DNA of 5,685 bases from assembly GCA_030428025.1 (NCBI GenBank), contig JAUIBJ010000270.1:1-5685 (forward strand), given 5' to 3'. Below, in pieces: positions 1 to 5,319 of this stretch (the first letter of the stretch is position 1; the number at the start of each line of letters is the position of its first letter). The notes under the pieces are model-generated. The model saw only the letters and a program-made list of their open reading frames with translations. It made no database searches and was not told the origin of the DNA. The stretch comes from Alphaproteobacteria bacterium (lineage in GTDB: Bacteria > Pseudomonadota > Alphaproteobacteria > Rhodobacterales > Rhodobacteraceae). Position numbers and translations under genes: made by a program.

Positions 1-1005
1 TTCAAGCTCGTCGCCGTGTTCGATCCAGAACTCGGTAGAGATGAAGAGCCCCTCGTCGGAATGGTTCAGCACCATGCCGGGATTGGCTTCCTGCAGGGCC
101 GGATCGGCGTTCACTTCCTTGTTGGCCGGCGAGATCGGCCAGACGGCGGCCTGCGCGCGCAGCGGCTCGGAACTGGTGATCCAGTCGATCATCTTCATCG
201 CCTCGTCCATCATCGGCGAGCCGGCAACGACGGCCCAGTAGTCGATCGAGTAGAGCAGCGTGTTCCAGTTGAGCTGGTAATCCGCCCCTTCGTTGTTGGC
301 GCGGATGATCCGGCCGGTATAGCCGAAGGCGAAATCGACCTCGCCGCTGCCGATAAGCTGGAGCGGCTGGGCGCCGGATTTCCACCAGATCATGTTGTCG
401 CGGATCTCGTCGAGCTTGGCAAAGGCGCGATCGACGCCCTCGTCGGTCGAAAGCACGTCATAGACATCGGCCTTGGCCACGCCGTCGGCCATCAGCGCGG
501 CTTCCAGCGTCATTTTGGGACCGGTGCGCATGGCGCGCATGCCGGGGAAGGCCTCGACGTCCCAGAACTCCTCGAAGTTGGACGGGCCATCGGGGTGACG
601 CGCCTTGTCGAAGAACATCGCAGCCCCCCAGCCGGTGCCGCCGACGCCGCATTCGTGGGTGGCACCGCTGATGAACTTGTCGGCGCTGATCACGTCGTAG
701 TCGATGGGTGCAAAGACGCCATCCTCGCAGCCGCGCACCAGCTCGGGCGCCTCGACCATGATGATGTCGTAAGTGACGTTGCCGGTTTCGACCATGCCGT
801 AGATCTTGGCCATCTCGCCGTTATAGACATCGTCGCTGACGGCGGTGCCGGTGGCGGCCTCGTAGGCCTCGAAGAGATGCTCGCGGGCGCTGTCCTGATA
901 GCCACCGCCGAATCCCACGATGGTGAGATCGCGGGCGATGCCCTCGGCGGGCAGTGCGAATGCCATCGCCCCGGCTGCTATCAAAGTACTGATATTCTTT
1001 TTCAT
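1..1005 (-). CDS. ABC transporter periplasmic substrate-binding protein, polyamine (PotD/PotF-like) type, 3'-truncated by window edge
   Basis: This should be the periplasmic solute receptor of an ABC importer. The frame is open from ATG 1005 to the first base of the window (335 codons, no stop), so the C-terminus is missing. The N-terminus is a signal peptide: KK at residues 2-3, a hydrophobic stretch at about 7-20, and a likely signal peptidase I site after Ala24 (G-I-A/R-D). The mature protein begins LTIVGFGGGYQDSARE, the opening typical of COG0687 spermidine/putrescine-type receptors. Cys93 and Cys119 flank the segment usual in this family and could form a disulfide. The visible end (TEFWIEHGDELE) matches the family's C-terminal region, so probably only 10-20 residues are lost. 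The start is fixed by GGAGGT five bases upstream; the ATG at 1010 meets a stop after two codons. It lies 43 bases after the racemase-fold gene, probably in the same transcript, with permease and ATPase genes expected beyond the window. The ligand is unknown: this family also binds many non-polyamine compounds. Confidence 0.93.
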   Translation of the reverse strand, partial: MKKNISTLIAAGAMAFALPAEGIARDLTIVGFGGGYQDSAREHLFEAYEAATGTAVSDDVYNGEMAKIYGMVETGNVTYDIIMVEAPELVRGCEDGVFAPIDYDVISADKFISGATHECGVGGTGWGAAMFFDKARHPDGPSNFEEFWDVEAFPGMRAMRTGPKMTLEAALMADGVAKADVYDVLSTDEGVDRAFAKLDEIRDNMIWWKSGAQPLQLIGSGEVDFAFGYTGRIIRANNEGADYQLNWNTLLYSIDYWAVVAGSPMMDEAMKMIDWITSSEPLRAQAAVWPISPANKEVNADPALQEANPGMVLNHSDEGLFISTEFWIEHGDELE

Positions 1006-1010
1006 TTCAT

Positions 1011-1016
1011 ACCTCC
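1011..1016 (-). promoter_or_regulatory. Ribosome binding site of the substrate-binding protein gene
   Basis: GGAGGT on the minus strand is a near-perfect anti-Shine-Dalgarno match, five bases before ATG 1005. It decides between two nearby ATGs: the one at 1010 is followed by AAA TGA and cannot be used. Such a strong site suits a periplasmic receptor, which is needed in excess over its membrane partners. Confidence 0.8.
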
Positions 1017-1048
1017 AGTGGGTTTGGGTTGGCCTTTATTGTCTGCTC

Positions 1049-1858
1049 TTATGACGTGGCAACGGCCGGCGCGGCCGGTGCGCTGGCACCCATATCCGCA
1101 ACCGCACCGCGGATATGGGCGAAGATCGCCTCGAATTGCGAGGCATGCTCCGGCAGGGCCGCGCGCAGGGCGGGCGAGGCCGGAAGCTGCGAGAGCGCGC
1201 TCATCACCAGCGCCGAACAGAGGTTCGACGGCAGAAAGGGCGAGGGCGTACCGGAATTGAGTGCGGGCAACACCGCGAGCGTGTTCGCGCCGGTGCCGGA
1301 GATGATTGTGGCCTCCACCTTGCCGGGGTCGATTTCGGCAGCGGCGGCCTGGATATCGTCGGGGGTGAGTTCGTAGGCACGGAACTCCCTGGAGATGGAG
1401 AATTGCTCGCAGACGGCAAAGCCCGCCGTCTCCCAATAGGTACGGGCCTTGGCCGTAAGCTCTTTCGGATAAGGGGACACCATGGCCACCCGACCGGCCC
1501 CGAGCGCGCGCAGCACCAGCAGGATCGCAACGCTTGCGGTGACCACCGGCGCACGCAACTGGCCGGACAGCCGGGCGCACATCTGCGCATCGCCCTCGGG
1601 CAGCAGGCTGTAGGAAGAGCCCGTCATCGCGATCGTGCAGGCGTCGAGCGCGAGCGACCCGAAGGCCTGCACGGTGTCGGGATAGGCCTTGAGATAAAGA
1701 TCGTTCCGCTCGTAGAGTGTGGTGTCGCGAAAGACCGGCAGGCGGGCGTGATGCACCGCCGCATCGAGCGGCAGCAGAAGGCGCATCTCCGGCTCGACCG
1801 CCGGGTTGGCGGGCGGCACGATCACCCCGATACGGCATCTGGCGTTGATGTCAGCCAT
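1049..1858 (-). CDS. Asp/Glu racemase superfamily protein, arylmalonate decarboxylase/maleate isomerase-like (COG3473 type)
   Basis: A 269-residue cytoplasmic protein of the size usual for arylmalonate decarboxylases and maleate cis-trans isomerases. Family marks are the N-terminal strand-loop RIGVIVPPANPAVEPE (9-24, Asn18 at the conserved Asn position), the TGSSYS loop (79-84) matching the decarboxylase oxyanion loop GTSLSF, and Tyr130 in VSPYP at the place of the active-site Tyr of both families. The second catalytic loop reads ISGTGANTL (186-194). Family members with known activity carry Cys here, in SCGG or SACV; this protein has Gly188/Thr189. Cys is also absent from the first racemase position (Thr79/Gly80), so a two-Cys racemase mechanism is unlikely and the reaction is uncertain: isomerase, decarboxylase or a different lyase. 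ATG 1858 was chosen because AAGGAG sits six bases upstream; it overlaps the end of the monooxygenase gene by 8 bases (ATGGCTGA), indicating translational coupling. A longer frame to 2005 only runs into that gene. Confidence 0.88.
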   Translation of the reverse strand: MADINARCRIGVIVPPANPAVEPEMRLLLPLDAAVHHARLPVFRDTTLYERNDLYLKAYPDTVQAFGSLALDACTIAMTGSSYSLLPEGDAQMCARLSGQLRAPVVTASVAILLVLRALGAGRVAMVSPYPKELTAKARTYWETAGFAVCEQFSISREFRAYELTPDDIQAAAAEIDPGKVEATIISGTGANTLAVLPALNSGTPSPFLPSNLCSALVMSALSQLPASPALRAALPEHASQFEAIFAHIRGAVADMGASAPAAPAVATS

Positions 1859-3044
1859 GTTGCGCTCCTTTCGGTCCCACAAGGCCCGCGGGTATACCGC
1901 CGAGCATGTCGAGCATCGCCTGTTTGACAAGATAAGCCTCCGCCGCACAGGGGCTCTTGGCAAGGTCTCCGATGGCGCGCGCGCGGGCAAGCCCCGTGCC
2001 GACATTCTCGTCGGTGCGCGGGATCAGCATCTGCCGGGTGATGCGTTCGCGCGTCCACGCGGCCTGCTCCAGCGGGGTAAGATCGCCATCTTCGAGCGCG
2101 GCTAGCGCGGCGGGGGCGAAGGCGAAGGCATCGTGGATGCCGGCGTTCATGTTCATGCCGCCCTTGGTGTTGGTCAGGTGCAGCGCGTCCCCCGCAAGAA
2201 ACACCCGGCCACCCCCGGCCGACAGCGCGCGGCGGCGGCGGGCGCGGTAGACATCGCGCCCACGGATGGCCGGCAGCACCTCGGAGGCCGGAAGAAGCCC
2301 CGCCAGTCTGGACGTAACCCAGGTGTCGGTCACGGCCTCTGGTTCCGGCACATCATCGGGTACGCGCAGGATGACCCGCCAGCAATCGGGCATTTCCAGC
2401 AGGCTGCACGCGCCGCCGTCCGTATAGACATAGGCGATGCCGCCCAGTCCTGGCAGCAGGCTGCGCATGTCGAGAACGGCATAAAGGCGCAGCACCATGC
2501 CGGGGTAGGGCTTTTCGACATAGCCGATGCGCAGGCTCTCGCGTACGGCCGATTGCGCGCCGTCGCAGCCGAAGGCCAGCGCCGCCTTGAGCTCCTCGCC
2601 GCTTTCCAGCACCACCTGCACGTGATCGGAGTGCTGGCGGACGGAAGCGACGCCCGCACCGAACATGAGCCGGCCACCTTCGGCCTCGACTGCGTCGGCC
2701 AGCAGCAGGCTGAGTTGCCCCTGCTCGAAATGCAGACGAAACGGGTTGCGCACATGGGGCCTGAGCGCGCTGAAATCGAACTCCGCCAGCACCTCGCCCT
2801 CGCCCGACCGGTGCTGGGCCCGGTCGATCTGCACCCCGCCCGCGCGCATGGCGTCGAGAAGGCCGAGCGTTTCCAGCAGGTCGAGGGTGGAGGCATGGAA
2901 CGTAGAGGCCTTGGACTGAAGATTGACCGAGGTGCGCTTTTCCAGGACAGTCACCTCCTGCCCGCCCCGCAAGAGTTGCAGCGCCAGCGTGAGCCCCACA
3001 GGGCCTGCGCCGACCACGATGACGTCTTGCCTGGCCTTGTCCAT
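1851..3044 (-). CDS. Class A FAD-dependent monooxygenase (aromatic/heteroaromatic hydroxylase family)
   Basis: A 397-residue cytoplasmic flavoprotein of the p-hydroxybenzoate hydroxylase/UbiH/MhpA superfamily, expected to hydroxylate an aromatic or N-heteroaromatic ring using NAD(P)H and O2. The N-terminal Rossmann motif is VVGAGPVGL (10-18, G12-x-G14-x-x-G17), with Glu35 at the end of the second strand for the FAD ribose. The DG motif is CDGAQSAVR (160-168). The GD motif is FLAGDALHL (282-290), followed by KGGMNMNAGIHDA (294-306). There is no C-terminal thioredoxin-like extension, so it is of the short ~400-residue class. The proline pair usual after the GD motif is replaced by Thr-Asn-Thr (291-293). 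ATG 3044 is preferred because AGG lies six bases upstream; GTG 3050 and GTG 3047 are in-frame alternatives, adding at most two residues, and GTG 3050 has an AAGGGGG six bases upstream. It is the first gene after a 174-base gap with a promoter-like site and overlaps the racemase-fold gene. The substrate cannot be read from sequence. Confidence 0.93.
   Translation of the reverse strand: MDKARQDVIVVGAGPVGLTLALQLLRGGQEVTVLEKRTSVNLQSKASTFHASTLDLLETLGLLDAMRAGGVQIDRAQHRSGEGEVLAEFDFSALRPHVRNPFRLHFEQGQLSLLLADAVEAEGGRLMFGAGVASVRQHSDHVQVVLESGEELKAALAFGCDGAQSAVRESLRIGYVEKPYPGMVLRLYAVLDMRSLLPGLGGIAYVYTDGGACSLLEMPDCWRVILRVPDDVPEPEAVTDTWVTSRLAGLLPASEVLPAIRGRDVYRARRRRALSAGGGRVFLAGDALHLTNTKGGMNMNAGIHDAFAFAPAALAALEDGDLTPLEQAAWTRERITRQMLIPRTDENVGTGLARARAIGDLAKSPCAAEAYLVKQAMLDMLGGIPAGLVGPKGAQHG
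1865..1870 (-). promoter_or_regulatory. Ribosome binding site of the racemase-fold gene, inside the monooxygenase 3' end
   Basis: AAGGAG lies six bases before ATG 1858 and within the last codons of the upstream monooxygenase gene. It selects ATG 1858 over the upstream in-frame candidates and supports coupled translation across the 8-base overlap. Confidence 0.75.
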
Positions 3045-3071
3045 CACCACCCTGCGCCCCCTTCCGTCGAA

Positions 3072-3099
3072 ACCCTATCATCCGGCAAAAAACTGTCAA
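3072..3099 (-). promoter_or_regulatory. Putative sigma-70-type promoter for the monooxygenase gene
   Basis: On the minus strand a perfect -35 hexamer TTGACA (3099-3094) is followed by a 16-base spacer with a T6 run and a -10-like TAGGGT (3077-3072). The latter matches TATAAT at the three most conserved positions (T1, A2, T6). The predicted start near 3065 would leave a leader of about 20 bases containing the purine-rich ribosome binding region before ATG 3044. It lies in the only sizeable non-coding gap of the window. The -10 is weak, which would fit an activated promoter. Confidence 0.5.
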
Positions 3100-3124
3100 C
3101 ACTTTTAGGTGACAACCCCGGAAA

Positions 3125-3150
3125 GGCACAAGCAGAACCCTCCCTGTGCC
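3125..3150. promoter_or_regulatory. Inverted repeat GGCACA-N14-TGTGCC, possible regulator operator
   Basis: Perfect 6-base arms at 3125-3130 and 3145-3150 have centres 20 bases apart, about two helical turns, as expected for a dimeric regulator binding one DNA face. The midpoint lies about 72 bases upstream of the predicted start near 3065, the place typical for activators such as LysR-type proteins. The loop is too long and no T-run follows, so it is a poor terminator. Six-base arms can arise by chance; no regulator gene is in the window. Confidence 0.3.
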
Positions 3151-3224
3151 CTAGGTTGCCCTGAACTCGTGCGCTTTCTCTCATTAGTGTTAACATTTTA
3201 CCGCAAGAAGCATCCTTCCCCCTG

Positions 3225-3938
3225 TCACCCCTCGCGCCCGGGCAGGCTGTCTAGATAGGCGGCGACCTCGTCCGTGGGGATCACGTCGGCATATTTGCAG
3301 TTGAGGTCGAAAAGGCTCATCGCGTGGCTCGCCTCGAACCGGTCGAAAGCCGTTTCCTCGGGGATCACCGTCTTGAAATTGTAGGAATAGGCATCGACGG
3401 TCGTGGCTCGCAGACAACCCGAGGAGGTGCAGCCCGTAAGGATGAGCGTATCGACATCGAGGAAATTCAGGTGGCTCATGAAGAGCGTCCCGAAAAAGGC
3501 CGAGGGCTTGCGTTTGCCGATCAGTATATCCTGCGGGCGCGGCGCGAGCGGCGCCACCGTCTGCGTGGCATGGGTGCCCTCGATCGAGGTCTTCTCCTGC
3601 CCGCGATGGCTCTTGCCCGTCTGCACGCCGCTGTCGATCATGTCGGGGCGGCGCTCGGACTGGGTGTAGAAGATCGGAATGTCCTTTTCGCGGGCGATAT
3701 GCATCAGCCGCTCGATATGCGGCACCGCATCCCAGCCTGCGGGGCCGCAATGGGTGCGGTATTGCTTCACGCCCTCGGCATGGTCCTGCCCCGGCGCGTC
3801 GCCGCAGAAATTGTACTGCACGTCGATGATGAAGAGCGCCGGACGGGTGCCGAAGCCCGCGCGCTTGCCATACCCGGCGAGGCGGTAGATTTCCTTGTCA
3901 TGCTCGGTGAGGAACTTGTCCCAGATGCGTGTGTTCAT
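3225..3938 (-). CDS. Isochorismatase-fold cysteine amidohydrolase, N-carbamoylsarcosine amidase-like
   Basis: A 237-residue cytoplasmic hydrolase expected to cleave a linear amide or N-carbamoyl group, releasing ammonia (plus CO2 for carbamoyl substrates). The catalytic triad of the family is intact: Asp39 in FIIDVQYNF (36-44), Lys144 in KRKPSAFFGT (142-151), and Cys175 in CTSSGCLRAT (170-179), with the non-proline cis-peptide region just before the nucleophile. Positions of Lys144 and Cys175 are close to those of Arthrobacter N-carbamoylsarcosine amidohydrolase, and the C-terminal FDRFEASHAMSLFDLNCKYADV (198-219) resembles that subgroup rather than nicotinamidase or entB-type isochorismatase. 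Maleamate amidohydrolase (NicF) and biuret or ureidoacrylate hydrolases share the fold, so the substrate is open. ATG 3938 has AAAGGA six bases upstream. The gene follows the cyclic amidohydrolase by 22 bases, suggesting it acts on that enzyme's ring-opened product. Confidence 0.92.
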   Translation of the reverse strand: MNTRIWDKFLTEHDKEIYRLAGYGKRAGFGTRPALFIIDVQYNFCGDAPGQDHAEGVKQYRTHCGPAGWDAVPHIERLMHIAREKDIPIFYTQSERRPDMIDSGVQTGKSHRGQEKTSIEGTHATQTVAPLAPRPQDILIGKRKPSAFFGTLFMSHLNFLDVDTLILTGCTSSGCLRATTVDAYSYNFKTVIPEETAFDRFEASHAMSLFDLNCKYADVIPTDEVAAYLDSLPGREG

Positions 3939-3960
3939 CGTCTGTCCTTTTCACGGGGCT

Positions 3961-5319
3961 TCAGGGCGCACGGAACAGGTAGCGGCCGGGCGCATCAATA
4001 TCGGGCACAAGCGCGCCCTCCTCCACAAGCACGTCGCCGCGCAGGATCGTGTGGGTCACCCTGCCGCGGAACCGCATGCCCTCGTAAGGCGAATAATCGG
4101 AATGCGAGGGGTAGTTCTCCGGTACCACGGCGGTTTCGCCCTCGGGGTCGAGAATGGCGAAATCGGCGTCGAACCCTGCGGCGATGCGACCCTTGCCGGG
4201 CACCGAATAAAGCTCTGCCACATTGCGCGAGGTCGCCGCCGCCAGCGTCTCGATCGGCACCTCGCGCTTGTTCCAGCCCTCATGCATGATCACCGGCAGT
4301 ATCTGCGCGATGCCGGGAAACCCGGCCGTCGCCTGCCAGATGTCGGGCCCCTTGGTGGCGCGCTTGCGCGGCACGTGATCGGACCCGATGGTCGAAATCG
4401 CGCCCTCGCGTACCCCCTCCCAGAGCCCGTCCACATCGGCCTGACTGCGCAGCGGCGGGTTCACCTTGCCGAGAAACCCGATATCGCTGTCGCGGGTCAG
4501 GGACAGGTAATGGATGCAGGTTTCCACATGGATGGGCGGGCGGCCGGGGTGGCGCAGGCGTCGTACCAAGTCAAGGCTTTCCACCGCCGACATATGCACG
4601 ATGTTGACCGGACAGCCCGCCTTCTCGCCGAAGAAGGCCACGCGGAAGACGTTCTCGGTTTCCAGAAAGCCGGGCGATTGCTCGTCCCATGCCTTAAGGT
4701 CGTTGCGGCCAGCGGCCTTGAGCGGCTCGCGGAAGACAGGGATCACCTCGGTATTCTCGCAATGCACGCCCACCACCCCGCCGGGGATCCGCGCGCCTGC
4801 CTGCAGGGCGCCGAAGAGCAGCGCGTCATCCACCTCGGTGAAGCCCTTGGCGGCGCCTGTCGCCCCCTTGTACATGAGGTAGACCTTTACGGAGGTGACG
4901 CCGAAGCGCTTCGAAAGCGCCCCGAGCTCGGCCACGTGGCGGCGGGACGTCACACCGAAATGGAAGCCGAAATCGGTGGCCGCACTGGCCTCGCCCGACT
5001 CCCGCCAGGGACCGGTGCTGGCGCCCAGATCGTCGCTGCGCCAGAAACTGAACAGGCCCGTGACCCCGCCCAGAAGCGCGGTTCGCGTTTCGGTGAACCA
5101 GTCAGCCTCCTTGTTGCCGAAGCCGATATGGGTGTGCGGGTCGATGAGGCCCGGCATGATGAACCGGTCGGTGCAGTCGATCACTCGCCTTGCGTCAGAC
5201 ATCACGTCCGGTGGCAGGATGTCGGAGATCCTGCCGCCATCGACACAGACAGAGCCGCGCCGCACACCCTCGCCGGGAAAGACGATCTCGCCGTTCTTCA
5301 GGATCAGGTCATGGCTCAT
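3961..5319 (-). CDS. Cyclic amidohydrolase (dihydropyrimidinase/hydantoinase/dihydroorotase family)
   Basis: A 452-residue cytoplasmic metal-dependent hydrolase that should open a cyclic amide, imide or ureide ring. All binuclear-centre ligands of the amidohydrolase superfamily are visible: His62 and His64 (GLIDPHTHIGF, 57-67), Lys145 (SVKVYLMYK, 143-151; normally carbamylated), His186 (GVHCEN), His242 (NIVHMSA) and Asp314 (IGSDHVP). Tyr150 lies five residues after the bridging Lys, as the substrate-binding Tyr does in dihydropyrimidinases. KVNPPLR (285-291) matches the NPPLR/PPLR substrate loop. The N-terminal DLILKNGEIV and C-terminal FDADFAILDPE plus FRGRVTHTILRG are the small beta-domain halves usual in hydantoinases and allantoinases. 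ATG 5319 has GGAGG seven bases upstream, inside the aconitase gene, and overlaps its stop as ATGA. The pyrimidine-biosynthetic dihydroorotase role is unlikely given these neighbours; hydantoinase, allantoinase, imidase or a dedicated heterocycle hydrolase are all possible. Confidence 0.94.
   Translation of the reverse strand: MSHDLILKNGEIVFPGEGVRRGSVCVDGGRISDILPPDVMSDARRVIDCTDRFIMPGLIDPHTHIGFGNKEADWFTETRTALLGGVTGLFSFWRSDDLGASTGPWRESGEASAATDFGFHFGVTSRRHVAELGALSKRFGVTSVKVYLMYKGATGAAKGFTEVDDALLFGALQAGARIPGGVVGVHCENTEVIPVFREPLKAAGRNDLKAWDEQSPGFLETENVFRVAFFGEKAGCPVNIVHMSAVESLDLVRRLRHPGRPPIHVETCIHYLSLTRDSDIGFLGKVNPPLRSQADVDGLWEGVREGAISTIGSDHVPRKRATKGPDIWQATAGFPGIAQILPVIMHEGWNKREVPIETLAAATSRNVAELYSVPGKGRIAAGFDADFAILDPEGETAVVPENYPSHSDYSPYEGMRFRGRVTHTILRGDVLVEEGALVPDIDAPGRYLFRAP

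Larger units (their letters stand above)
3051..3224. other. 174-base intergenic region between the amidase and monooxygenase genes
   Basis: This is the only long non-coding stretch. From the amidase stop it holds an AT-rich island (3181-3200) centred on the 8-base palindrome TGTTAACA (3188-3195), then the inverted repeat at 3125-3150, then the TTGACA/TAGGGT promoter-like site, then a purine-rich ribosome binding region. A small hairpin just after the stop (GAAG-GATG-CTTC on the minus strand) lacks a T-run and is not a convincing terminator, so read-through from the upstream genes is possible. The spacing suggests that the three downstream genes can be transcribed independently of the three upstream ones. 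Confidence 0.6.

Noticed and set aside
1006..1048. Short gap between the racemase-fold and receptor genes, examined for a promoter or terminator
   Set aside because: Only a strong ribosome binding site was found; no hairpin or paired -35/-10 boxes are visible, so cotranscription is the simpler reading.
16..1260. Plus-strand open frame of 414 codons opposite the substrate-binding protein gene
   Set aside because: It runs antisense to a gene with a signal peptide and a clear receptor family match, has no recognisable domain of its own, and crosses into the racemase-fold gene.
1002..1838. Minus-strand open frame of 278 codons overlapping the racemase-fold gene
   Set aside because: It is an alternative frame of the real gene, rich in Arg and Ala, with no motif; the other frame carries the conserved Asn, Tyr and loop residues.
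1859..2005. N-terminal extension of the racemase-fold gene to an upstream start at 2005
   Set aside because: The added residues lie in an alternative frame of the monooxygenase gene and resemble nothing in the family; AAGGAG and the 8-base overlap favour ATG 1858.
3203..3220. Possible rho-independent terminator after the amidase gene (GAAG-GATG-CTTC on the minus strand)
   Set aside because: The stem has only four perfect pairs plus possible G-T wobbles, is not GC-rich, and no T-run follows.
3190..3750. Minus-strand open frame of 186 codons overlapping the amidase gene
   Set aside because: It is a frame shadow of the isochorismatase-fold gene, which carries the full Asp-Lys-Cys triad in the other frame.
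3961..5319. Pyrimidine-biosynthetic dihydroorotase (PyrC)
   Set aside because: The family fits broadly, but the Tyr five residues after the bridging Lys and the NPPLR loop resemble dihydropyrimidinase-type enzymes, and no pyrimidine biosynthesis gene is nearby.
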